Shown: piece by piece, positions 57,005-64,000 of the stretch
Position numbering within the stretch: position 1 is the first letter of the stretch
Layout: each line of letters opens with the position of its first letter
NCBI RefSeq assembly: GCF_900142895.1
Contig: NZ_LT670847.1
Span: forward strand, 1,426,001 to 1,490,000
Source of the DNA: Vreelandella subglaciescola
Lineage (GTDB): Bacteria > Pseudomonadota > Gammaproteobacteria > Pseudomonadales > Halomonadaceae
Length of the DNA stretch: 64,000 bases
Direction: 5' to 3'
Made by a program: the position numbers and the translations under genes
The notes under the pieces: generated by a model
Seen by the model: the letters and a program-made list of their open reading frames with translations, nothing else
Told to the model about the DNA's origin: nothing
Database searches by the model: none

Positions 57005-57021
57005 CTGTCTAGAATTACAGA
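57004..57021. promoter_or_regulatory. Possible ArsR operator
   Basis: A dyad TCTGT-N8-ACAGA overlaps the start codon of the arsR-arsC fusion, in the gap shared with the divergent LysR gene. ArsR-family repressors bind short dyads near their own start. The assignment is by position and symmetry only. Confidence 0.4.
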
Positions 57022-57118
57022 CATGTTGGCAGAACGCAATGCTTTCACAGCGAGCCACTGACGTGTGTGAATGCTATGATACGCGCCCTGCTACGCCGTA
57101 TACCTCAAGGATAGACAC

Positions 57119-58045
57119 TTGAACCGTACTGACCTGCGCCGTGTGGATTTTCATCTGTTGATCGTCTTTGAAACGCTGATGCACGAACGCAGCGTAACGC
57201 GAGCGGCGGAAAAGCTGTTTCTCGGCCAACCCGCCATTAGCGCGGCGCTCTCCCGGCTGCGCACGCTGTTTGACGATCCGCTGTTTATCCGCGCCGGCCG
57301 CCACATGGAGCCAACCGCCCGGGCCGAGGAGATTTTCAAGCACCTGGCGCCGGCACTGGACTCCATCGCCAACGCGCTGAGCACTACCAGCGAATTTGAT
57401 CCTGCCACCAGCGACGCCGTCTTTCGTATCGGTATATCCGACGACGTGGAATTTGCGCTGCTGCCCGCCCTGCTGCGCCAGCTGCGCCGCGAGGCTCCCG
57501 GCGTGGTACTGGTTATTCGCCGTACCAACTATTTACTGATGCCGGAGCTTTTGAACGCCGGTGATATTTCGGTGGGGGTAAGCTACGTTGTCGACCTGCC
57601 GGCCAACGCCAAATGCAAGCCGCTGCGCCGCAGCTGGCCACAAGTGTTGCGTGCCGACGACGCTGCCGCTCCTCTGGCGATTGATGAGTACTGCGCTCGC
57701 CCTCACGCATTGGTATCCTTCGCCGGCGACCTTGACGGCTACGTGGACGACGCCCTGGAAACGCTTGGCTACACGCGCCGCGTCGTCCTTGCCGTACCGC
57801 AGTTCAGCGCGCTGGGTACGCTGCTTGCCGATACCGACCTTATCGCCACCGTGCCCGACTACGTCATTGAAGAGCTGACCACAAGCGGCCGGCTGCACGC
57901 CAACGCCCTGCCGTTTACCGGCCCGTCCTTTGATCTTTCCATGGCATGGCGTGGCGCCCAGGATAACGACCCCGCAGAGCGTTGGCTGCGCGCGCGCATC
58001 GAGGAATTTATCGGCGATCCACAGAGCTTTACGCCAATTAATTAG
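57119..58045 (+). CDS. LysR family transcriptional regulator
   Basis: A 308-residue LTTR. The N-terminal winged helix is RRVDFHLLIVFETLMHERSVTRAAEKLFLGQPAISAALSRLRTLFDDPLFIRAGRHMEPT, and a periplasmic-binding-like effector domain follows (FRIGISDDVEFALLPALLRQL ... GVSYVVDLPANAKCKPL). The start is TTG 57119 behind AAGGAT. It is divergent from the ars operon and upstream of a small exported protein, either of which it could control. The ligand is unknown. Confidence 0.92.
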   Translation: MNRTDLRRVDFHLLIVFETLMHERSVTRAAEKLFLGQPAISAALSRLRTLFDDPLFIRAGRHMEPTARAEEIFKHLAPALDSIANALSTTSEFDPATSDAVFRIGISDDVEFALLPALLRQLRREAPGVVLVIRRTNYLLMPELLNAGDISVGVSYVVDLPANAKCKPLRRSWPQVLRADDAAAPLAIDEYCARPHALVSFAGDLDGYVDDALETLGYTRRVVLAVPQFSALGTLLADTDLIATVPDYVIEELTTSGRLHANALPFTGPSFDLSMAWRGAQDNDPAERWLRARIEEFIGDPQSFTPIN

Positions 58046-58169
58046 CGTGATAACTGCTTTTGCAACGTTCGATTCGTCATGGTTCGTACACAGGCGCATT
58101 ATGTGGTCATCCACACGGGGCAGCGTACTTCAAAACGCCCGTCCCTTTACTGTTACGGAGTCACGCACC

Positions 58170-58457
58170 ATGAAGAAATCACTACTTTTTTCTCTCGTTA
58201 TTGCCGTCGCACTACCTGCCGCTGCCAGCGCCAGCGTGGCTGTTCAACAAGCCAACCAGAATATCCAGGAACCCGTTGCCGGTGCCGCCCCGATGTCTCA
58301 GGACGTCAAGGCCAGCGTTGATGCGGCAAACACCCTGGGCCACAGCGCGGCGATGACCGAAACCACCGTTGCCCTGATGCAAAACACTCAGCATAAAACC
58401 CAGCTGCCCGTGACCGATCACAACCTTGCCAGCCCCGAGCAGCCGACCGACTGGTAA
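58170..58457 (+). CDS. Small exported hypothetical protein
   Basis: A 95-residue protein with a clear signal peptide (MKKSLLFSLVIAVALPAAASA, cleavage near 21-22). The polar mature part is rich in Gln, Ala and Thr (VAVQQANQNIQEPVAGAAPMSQDVKAS). ACGGAG precedes ATG 58170, and the frame is open upstream without homology. It has no cysteines and no recognised domain. It follows the LysR gene by 124 bp and ends at a strong terminator. Confidence 0.7.
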   Translation: MKKSLLFSLVIAVALPAAASASVAVQQANQNIQEPVAGAAPMSQDVKASVDAANTLGHSAAMTETTVALMQNTQHKTQLPVTDHNLASPEQPTDW

Positions 58458-58475
58458 GTGATCAACGTTGCAAAA

Positions 58476-58516
58476 AAAAGCCCCGCCCTGTGCATAACCT
58501 GCAGGGCGGGGCTTTT
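58476..58516 (+). terminator. Rho-independent terminator after the small exported protein
   Basis: A strong stem AAAAGCCCCGCCCTG / CAGGGCGGGGCTTTT with a ten-base loop lies 18 bp after the stop codon. Confidence 0.88.
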
Positions 58517-58523
58517 GGGTCTA

Positions 58524-58664
58524 GGCTTTGTCCGGAAAGTGCCTGCGCTTGCTCATACGGTGTTAAAAATCAGCTCAAAATGCTCATTTACACGCTGTAA
58601 ACTGCGCTTTTTCGCTGTTTTTTGCCTTGTCTGAACTACGCTCGACGACTTTTCGTACAAACCC
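58524..58664. mobile_element. 141-bp MITE-like element with IS5-type ends
   Basis: The ends GGCTTTGTCCGGAAAGT and (complement) GGGTTTGTACGAAAAGT form an imperfect inverted repeat, and TA flanks both sides (58522-58523, 58665-58666). The right end matches that of the IS5 element at 25763 (GGTTTTGTACGAAAAGT). The inside has no coding frame. It is a non-autonomous derivative that an IS5-type transposase could move. Confidence 0.75.
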
Positions 58665-58682
58665 TAACCAACAAGTAGCTGA

Positions 58683-59696
58683 TCAGACAAATGTCTCGAG
58701 TACGACTTTTCCCTTGGCCGTGCCGGTTTCGATCAGCGCGTGAGCCTTGCGCATATTCTCCGCGTTAATCGGGCTTAGCACCGTGTTAAGCGTGGTGCGA
58801 ATACGTCCGGCGTCGACTTCACCCGCCACGTAGCTCAGCAGCCGGTGCTGTTCGATCATGTCCGGCGTTTTGAACATCGCGCGGGTAAACATGAACTCCC
58901 AGTGCAGGCTGGCCGCCTTGGTCTTCATCCCGGCCATGGGCATCGGCAGCGTCGCGTCATCAATACTGACAATGCCGCCCTGCGGACGAATCAGCTCAAC
59001 GGCAGCGTCCCAGTGGCGCATGTCGTTGAAAATCGCAATGTGATCGACGTGTTCAAACCCCAGCGCGCGCACCTGCTCGACCATGGGTTCGCGGTGGTTG
59101 ACCACGTGGTCGGCCCCCAACTCTTTGACCCAGCGGGTGGTTGCGTCGCGCGAGGCGGTGGCGATCACCTCAAGCCCGGCCGCCTTGGCCAGCTGAATGC
59201 CGATGGAGCCCACGCCGCCGCCGGCGCCGATGATCAACAGGCTCTGGCCTTTATCCGCGCCGTCGCGGTCAATGCCCAGCCGCTCGAAGAAGGCCTCGTA
59301 GGCGGTGATCGTGGTCAGCGGCAGCGCGGCGGCTTCGGCAAAGCTCAACGTGGTGGGCTTGTGCCCGACAATGCGCTCATCCACCCGCTGAAACTCGGCG
59401 TTGGAACCGGCGCGGGTAATATCTCCAGCGTAGTAGACTTCATCACCGGGCTTGAACAGCGTGACCTCGGGGCCCACGGCCTCGACCACGCCGCTGGCGT
59501 CAAACCCCAGCACCCGGGGCGGGTCTTCTACCTGCTCCTTGGGCCCCCGGATCTTGGTATCCACGGGATTGACCGACACGGCCTTGACCGCTACGAGCAG
59601 GTCCTGGTCCAGCGGCGCGGGCGTGGGAAGGTCCACATCCAAAAATGCCTCGGGATCCTCGACGGGAAGATAATGCGTCAACGCAACGGCTTTCAT
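58683..59696 (-). CDS. MDR-family zinc-type alcohol dehydrogenase / quinone oxidoreductase-like protein
   Basis: A 337-residue medium-chain reductase: VKAVSVNPVDTKIRGP, PRVLGFDASGVVEAVG, the cofactor loop LLIIGAGGGVGSIGIQLAKAAGLEVIATAS, and a C-terminal KGKVVLETFV. No structural or catalytic zinc Cys cluster is visible, so it probably acts as an NADPH-dependent quinone or enone reductase. AAAGGTGAC precedes the ATG. Confidence 0.87.
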   Translation of the reverse strand: MKAVALTHYLPVEDPEAFLDVDLPTPAPLDQDLLVAVKAVSVNPVDTKIRGPKEQVEDPPRVLGFDASGVVEAVGPEVTLFKPGDEVYYAGDITRAGSNAEFQRVDERIVGHKPTTLSFAEAAALPLTTITAYEAFFERLGIDRDGADKGQSLLIIGAGGGVGSIGIQLAKAAGLEVIATASRDATTRWVKELGADHVVNHREPMVEQVRALGFEHVDHIAIFNDMRHWDAAVELIRPQGGIVSIDDATLPMPMAGMKTKAASLHWEFMFTRAMFKTPDMIEQHRLLSYVAGEVDAGRIRTTLNTVLSPINAENMRKAHALIETGTAKGKVVLETFV

Positions 59697-60191
59697 TTGT
59701 CACCTTTAACACTGTATAAACATTGACTTACACGATGTGCGGACCAGCGCACAATGACGCCGGATGCGGCCCCATTGTGCGCTGTTTTGCCGGGCAAGTC
59801 TTGAGCTCAGGACTAAACCGCCGCCGGGCACCGAGCGCTTCATCCACAACGCCATATGCAATACCGCTGATTAATGCTCATTACCGTGAATCCATATTTT
59901 TATATAATGCTATTCATTCGTTTCAATAACGCTATTTAATAGTTGTTTTAAACACTCATTAAACACCGATTTACGCCTTAAACGACTTCGCTTTATTTGT
60001 TTTATATGGGATAATCACACAGTGCACCGCACATTATAGTCTTCTCAATAAGACACATCCGAAAACCCGGCTTTAACCAACAGACTTTCGTAAATTTTAC
60101 TTTATTTTCAAAGACTTAGAAAAAGCTTAAAAATAGCTTCAAAAACCCGGGCCGTCCCTGGTTTTTCGAGCACCTTTCGTCAGGAGGCATC
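59697..60191. other. AT-rich intergenic region with an 11-bp inverted repeat
   Basis: This 495-bp stretch lies between the MDR reductase gene and a small exported protein gene. A perfect inverted repeat AGCGCACAATG / CATTGTGCGCT lies at 59746-59756 and 59773-59783, either a hairpin or a regulator site for the divergent reductase gene. From about 59860 the sequence turns strikingly AT-rich, with several TATAAT-like boxes (e.g. TATATAATGC near 59900). It looks like a promoter and leader, not a gene. Confidence 0.6.
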
Positions 60192-60365
60192 ATGCTACGC
60201 GCCGCGATTCTTACACTATTGTTCGCTACGACTCTTACTCTTGTAGGGCTGGCTCAGGCTCAGACCCCGGCTCAGCTTGAGTCTCGGTCGAGCGCACTGA
60301 CCGACACGACGTCGACAGTGAATATGGTAGTGCATGATGCACGAACGCAGCGTCTCGCGGAGTGA
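60192..60365 (+). CDS. Small exported hypothetical protein, 57 residues
   Basis: The frame starts MLRAAILTLLFATTLTLVGLAQA, a signal peptide, followed by a short Thr/Ser-rich tail (QTPAQLESRSSALTDTTSTV). A near-consensus AGGAGG sits 6 bases before the ATG, at the end of a long AT-rich leader. No family is recognised. The ribosome-binding site plus signal peptide are good evidence of a real gene despite its size. Confidence 0.65.
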   Translation: MLRAAILTLLFATTLTLVGLAQAQTPAQLESRSSALTDTTSTVNMVVHDARTQRLAE

Positions 60366-60530
60366 AAAGCGTCTCCTCTGACGATTCAACCTGCGCAGGC
60401 TCCCTGCGTTCGACACGCTAAACATTGATCCAGGCCAACTTTTACGACGGCACCTCGCGCTATAGTAGTATGTGACATACATCTTTGGGCCGACACCCTG
60501 TCGGCCACTACTTTTTTAGCGAGGTGCCCA

Positions 60531-60970
60531 TGGCCACTGCACTCGACCCCCATCACGCCGAGCCGCTGGATAAACAGGCGCCCGGTCGCGGCGCTACCGT
60601 CATCGTTTACATGCTGCTTTTGGGCAGCGTCATGACGGTTGTCACCGCGCCGGCCGGCGCGCTTGTCGCCCATCTCAAATATCGCCACGCCGCGCCCTGG
60701 GTGCAAAGCCACCTGCAGTTTCAGCTGCGTACGTTCTGGCTGGGCGTGCTTGGCGGCGCGCTGTTTGCGGTTGTCTGGCAGCTGCTGGGCGTTGCCGGGA
60801 TTTCCCCCATGGCGCCCTGGGCAATGGGCTATGTGTTTTTTACCACCTGCCTGATCTGGCTGGTCGGCCGCTGCGGCGTAGGCATTTCCCGGCTAATCGC
60901 CAATCGGCCCGTGCCTGACCCACGTAGCCTGGCCTTCGGCGGCGCTGATATTACGCTTCGCGACGCATGA
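60531..60970 (+). CDS. Predicted membrane protein (COG3671-like) of the nor accessory cluster
   Basis: A 146-residue membrane protein with three or four helices. It has the pattern VIVYMLLLGSVMTVVTAPAGALVAHLKYR ... SHLQFQLRTFWLGVLGGALFAVV, like the small COG3671/DUF4870 family. GCGAGG precedes the ATG. The stop overlaps the norE start by four bases (ATGA), so it belongs to the same operon. Its own function is unknown. Confidence 0.7.
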
Positions 60971-61536
60971 GTTCCCGCGCGCTGCCCAACCCCGGCTGGG
61001 GTCCGCTTTCTGCCTTGCCCGGCAATCCGCTGATGTGGGTTCTGATCCTCAGCGAACTGCTGGTGTTCATGGCCTTTTTTGTGCTTTACATCACCGAACG
61101 CGCCGCGCAGGTGGCGCTGTTTGATGCCTCCCAACAGCATCTTGACCCGCTAATGGGCGGGCTCAACACCATGGTACTGCTGACCAGCGGGCTATTTGTG
61201 GCATTTGCCGTGGAAGCCATTGCGGCGGGAAAAGTACGCCGCACGCGCCAATGGCTTGGCGGTGCCGCGGGGCTGGGCGTGCTGTTCGGTGCCATCAAGA
61301 TAGTCGAGTACTCGAGCAAATTTACGGCGGGTACCACGCCCGAAACCAATACTTTCTTCGGCTTTTATTTCGGGCTGACCGCCTTTCACTTCGCCCACGT
61401 GCTGTTTGGCCTGATTCTGCTCGCGCTGGTGAGCTGGCGGACCAACGTGGAAAACGTCGAAACCGCCGCAGCGTTCTGGCACATGGTCGATCTGATCTGG
61501 ATTTTGCTCTACCCGCTGCTGTATCTGCTGCGTTAA
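60967..61536 (+). CDS. norE: NorE, haem-copper oxidase subunit III-like protein
   Basis: A 189-residue protein with five or six helices: GNPLMWVLILSELLVFMAFFVLYI, LMGGLNTMVLLTSGLFVAFAVEA, TNTFFGFYFGLTAFHFAHVLFGLILLA and FWHMVDLIWILLYPLLYL. These are typical of cytochrome oxidase subunit III relatives in nitric oxide reductase clusters. It may aid the assembly or stability of cNOR. The opposing norD supports the assignment. Confidence 0.9.
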   Translation: MSSRALPNPGWGPLSALPGNPLMWVLILSELLVFMAFFVLYITERAAQVALFDASQQHLDPLMGGLNTMVLLTSGLFVAFAVEAIAAGKVRRTRQWLGGAAGLGVLFGAIKIVEYSSKFTAGTTPETNTFFGFYFGLTAFHFAHVLFGLILLALVSWRTNVENVETAAAFWHMVDLIWILLYPLLYLLR

Positions 61537-61568
61537 TACCCGTTGTCGTTAACAAGGAGGCTTTTCCC

Positions 61569-61862
61569 ATGACCATTCTGCCCGGCCAGCGCCGCCTGTT
61601 GATGACGTGGGCCACGCTGATGGCGCTCACCGTGGTATCCATGGCCTCGGCACGGCTGGATCAAGCCAGCTGGGAGGCATTGCCGCTGTGGTCGGCAGCG
61701 CTAGTGCTGATGGTGACCGGTTTCAAGGCGCAGCGGCTGCTGATGGTGTATTTGAACCTGCGCCAGTCCACCGGCGCCTGGAAAGGCGCCTTTGTGGGCA
61801 TCATCACGCTGACATTGCTGTTGATCAGCGCGGGCTATCTTTACACCCACTTCAGTCGTTAG
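61569..61862 (+). CDS. norF: NorF-like cytochrome oxidase subunit IV family protein
   Basis: A 97-residue protein with three helices (LLMTWATLMALTVVSMASA, WSAALVLMVTGFKAQRLLMVYLNLRQSTGAWKGAF, ITLTLLLISAGYLY). The F-K-A-x2-L-x3-Y-x2-L-R pattern is shared with subunit IV/NorF proteins. AAGGAGG precedes ATG 61569. It is the last gene of the operon with norE. Confidence 0.85.
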   Translation: MTILPGQRRLLMTWATLMALTVVSMASARLDQASWEALPLWSAALVLMVTGFKAQRLLMVYLNLRQSTGAWKGAFVGIITLTLLLISAGYLYTHFSR

Positions 61863-61873
61863 GTGACGCACGC

Positions 61874-62092
61874 TTAGCGCGCGGGTGCTCTGGCCCAGCG
61901 TTCCAGTCGGCGGCCAAGGCGCATCAGCCCGTACACCACCACCGGCATGATCAGCATCAGCGCCACGCCCCAGTCGCGGTTGTTGATCAGCCACACCAGC
62001 GGCAGCACAATCGCAACGGCGCAGCCAAGCCAGACCGCCACGCCAAGGTACAAGCGGGAATGCTGCAACGGCTGAACCCGTGAATGATGCAT
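61874..62092 (-). CDS. Small membrane protein downstream of norD
   Basis: A 72-residue protein with two helices (LYLGVAVWLGCAVAIVLPLVWLI and GVALMLIMPVVVYGLMRLG). GGGAGG lies 9 bases before the ATG. It follows norD by 41 bp on the same strand and is convergent with norF. No known family was recognised. Confidence 0.6.
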   Translation of the reverse strand: MHHSRVQPLQHSRLYLGVAVWLGCAVAIVLPLVWLINNRDWGVALMLIMPVVVYGLMRLGRRLERWARAPAR

Positions 62093-62133
62093 AACGCATA
62101 CCTCCCTCTATCAAACTGCCGCCTGGCCAACAG

Positions 62134-64000
62134 TCAGGTGGCGATAATCTGGCGGTAAATCCCCGGCAGCGCGAGCGATAAATGCTCGGGGCGCTGGACG
62201 ATGGCATAGCTGCCGCGGCCAAACAGGCGCGGAATATATTGCCCGGCCTGACGGTCGATGGTGACGCCAAACACGCGGACGTCCTCGCGCCGCGCTTCCA
62301 GCACCGCTTTGCGGGTATCTTCAATGCCGTAACGGCCTTCGTAGTAGTCGTTGTCGTTGGGCTTGCCGTCGGTGAGCATCAGCAACAGCCGGTGGCGGTT
62401 GGGCCGTTTGGCAAGCTCTGCGGTCAGGTGCCGAATGGCCGGCCCCATACGCGTATAGCTGCCGGGCTTGAGCGCCGAAATGCGCCGCGTCACCCGCTCG
62501 CCCATGGGCTCATCAAAGTCCTTCAGCGTATTCACCCAGACCTTGTGGCGTCGCTGGGAGGTAAAGCTGTGAATGGCGTAGTCATCGCCGCAGCCGGCCA
62601 GCCCGTGGCCCAGCACCAGCAGCGCTTCCTTGGCCACATCGAGTACGCGGCGATCGTCCAGCCAGGCTTCGGTCGACAGCGATACGTCCACCAGAATCGA
62701 CACTGCCAGATCCCGCGCCTGAGTGCGGCTCTCGATGTATAGCCGATCGCTGGACTCGCCGGTTGCGGCCAGATCGCAGCGGGCGCGAATCACCGCGTCC
62801 ATGTCCAGCTCGCTACCGTCAAGCTGACCGCGCAGCATTTCCCGCCGCGGCCGGAGCGCTTCAAACTCGCGGCGCACGCGGCGTATACGCCGGCGCGTGA
62901 TTTCATCGGGCGTCCAGTTTTCGCCTTCTTCGCTTTGCACATCGCTGAGCACCACGCAGTGGTCGGGCAGATAGGCCTGCTTGCGATGGTTCCATTCGGG
63001 GTAAACGTGACGGCCTTTCAGCCGCGTGCCGGCAGCGGCGTCGGGCGCCAGATCCAGGTCGAGCTTGAGCTTTGACGAGGCCTTCTTGCGGTTGGGCGAA
63101 AGCACGATCTCGTCCATCTGATCAGCCGCCTGGCGGGCGTCTTCTTCCTCGTCGTCGACGTGGCGGTTGAGGTTGACCATCTCGGCCCAGGAGAGCATTT
63201 TCTCCGAGGCGTTGAGCATAAAGGAGTCGTCGCGGTCGGCCTGGTCCTGCTCCCGGCGATCGGCCTGACGCTTGCCCTGGTCATCTTCTTCCTCATGCCG
63301 GGTCTTGAGCTCGGTCTCGTCATCGTCGTCTTCGACGCTATCCTGCTCGGCATCACGAGTACCGATCGCCACGGCCTGCCCCCACAGCGGCACCGGCAGC
63401 GGCGGGCGATAGCCCTGGGGCGCACGCAAATCATCCAGCGGAGTGTCGGGATCCCGAATGGCGTGCTGCAGGGCAAGCGCCAAGCCGCTTTCAGGATCGG
63501 GCGCGCCCAGCTCGGCGCACAGCGCCGTTTCCAGCGCGGCCTCTACCGGCGGCAGGCGTCGGCGCGCCGGGCGAATACTCAGCAGCGCTGCGCACAGCGC
63601 CATATAGCGATTCTGCAGGCCGGAGAAGCGTGCAAGCGTCGCCTGCCAGGCGCGTCTAGCCTCCCGCAGCCGGCAAACATCAGCCTGCAGCAGGTCAGCC
63701 GGCAGCGATATCGGCTGCACTTCGGCCAGGTAGGCGGTCAGCCACAGGTAGAGGTCACGATTGAGCGCCGCCTCGGGGAATAGCGCCAGTCTGGGCGGCA
63801 GCAGCAGGTGGTCTTCATCCCGACGGGCCTGGTCAAGCTCTTCTTCGTCAAGCCCTAGCCGCTGGCGCAGACTGAGCCGGTGACGCGAGGCACGGCGCTT
63901 GATCGCCGCCACTTCAAGGCCGGCATCGCCACCGGCGGCGCGAAAAAACACACCGAGAAGATGCTGCATATCGTCCAGCAACACCTCGGCATCAGGGTAC
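62134..64000 (-). CDS. norD: Nitric oxide reductase activation protein NorD (5' end outside window)
   Basis: At least 622 residues of a NorD-type protein. The N-terminal part (YPDAEVLLDDMQHLLGVFFRAAGGDAGLEVAA) reads off the right edge without a start. An acidic middle segment follows (QDSVEDDDDETELKTRHEEEDD), then a C-terminal von Willebrand A domain with MIDAS DVSLS (AVSILVDVSLSTEAW), SYTRMGPAIRHL and LLMLTDGKPNDND. With NorQ-type ATPases it inserts metal centres into nitric oxide reductase. It is cut by the window and not a short gene. Confidence 0.93.
   Translation of the reverse strand, partial: YPDAEVLLDDMQHLLGVFFRAAGGDAGLEVAAIKRRASRHRLSLRQRLGLDEEELDQARRDEDHLLLPPRLALFPEAALNRDLYLWLTAYLAEVQPISLPADLLQADVCRLREARRAWQATLARFSGLQNRYMALCAALLSIRPARRRLPPVEAALETALCAELGAPDPESGLALALQHAIRDPDTPLDDLRAPQGYRPPLPVPLWGQAVAIGTRDAEQDSVEDDDDETELKTRHEEEDDQGKRQADRREQDQADRDDSFMLNASEKMLSWAEMVNLNRHVDDEEEDARQAADQMDEIVLSPNRKKASSKLKLDLDLAPDAAAGTRLKGRHVYPEWNHRKQAYLPDHCVVLSDVQSEEGENWTPDEITRRRIRRVRREFEALRPRREMLRGQLDGSELDMDAVIRARCDLAATGESSDRLYIESRTQARDLAVSILVDVSLSTEAWLDDRRVLDVAKEALLVLGHGLAGCGDDYAIHSFTSQRRHKVWVNTLKDFDEPMGERVTRRISALKPGSYTRMGPAIRHLTAELAKRPNRHRLLLMLTDGKPNDNDYYEGRYGIEDTRKAVLEARREDVRVFGVTIDRQAGQYIPRLFGRGSYAIVQRPEHLSLALPGIYRQIIAT

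Overview
The window looks like a chromosomal segment of a moderately GC-rich gammaproteobacterium, most likely a Halomonas-type organism. The reasons are the E. coli-like order ffh | ypjD-yfjD, a complete minCDE operon next to a DUF349 protein, exonuclease I, an initiator tRNA of gammaproteobacterial type, a TAXI-TRAP transporter, an ars operon and nitric-oxide-reductase accessory genes. The genus is an inference from gene style and order; no search was run.

Layout. 1-8.4 kb: ffh (cut by the window edge), ypjD and yfjD/corB, a TetR-acyltransferase pair, a SRAP/YedK paralogue that has lost its catalytic residues, and an exported M16 peptidase. 8.5-9.0 kb: four tandem 119-bp palindromic (REP-like) units between convergent genes. 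9.0-12.4 kb: sbcB, then minE, minD and minC on the minus strand. 12.46-14.18 kb: an IS1380-family element sitting 25 bp upstream of minC. 14.3-17.2 kb: a DUF349 protein. 17.25 kb: tRNA-fMet with promoter and terminator.

17.3-33.0 kb is an accessory region at that tRNA. A perfect 92-bp direct repeat (the tRNA 3' half plus its terminator) occurs at 17284-17375 and 31687-31778. A further 46-bp copy and several degenerate tRNA-derived pieces lie at 20225 and 31793-32978. Between the repeats are a thioredoxin-like secreted protein, a histone-deacetylase-family hydrolase, at least five ISs or remnants (ISL3, ISAs1, IS1182, and an IS5 element split by an IS3 element), and a LysR remnant. There is also a defence-like stretch: an AbiEi/AbiEii pair whose toxin is frameshifted, a broken PcfJ gene, a metallopeptidase-like protein with a degenerate HExxH motif, a WYL regulator and a PD-(D/E)XK nuclease. 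No integrase is visible. A second IS5 element interrupts the tRNA-derived repeats at 31.9-32.8 kb.

33.2-36.4 kb: a metal-resistance operon with a MerR-type promoter, a SHOCT protein, a P1B ATPase and an HMA-like small protein. 36.4-42.5 kb: an NCS2 purine permease and a TAXI-TRAP transporter plus PACE efflux protein. Two partial duplications here suggest an old tandem duplication of the TRAP block, one copy of which was mostly replaced by the permease gene. 42.5-44.7 kb: a hypothetical gene and a phospholipase-D-family protein.

44.8-51.4 kb holds a complete four-gene Wadjet (JetABCD) anti-plasmid condensin system with tightly overlapping genes. 51.5-54.1 kb: small stress and redox genes (OGFr-like, CsbD, GST, aldo-keto reductase, DUF3565). 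54.1-57.0 kb: an ars operon in which ArsR and ArsC are one fused ORF that keeps an internal ribosome-binding site for ArsC. 57.1-59.7 kb: a LysR regulator, a small exported protein, a 141-bp MITE related to the IS5 element, and an MDR reductase. 59.7-64.0 kb: a 57-residue exported small protein behind a long AT-rich leader, then a membrane protein with norE and norF facing norD (cut by the right edge) and a small membrane protein.
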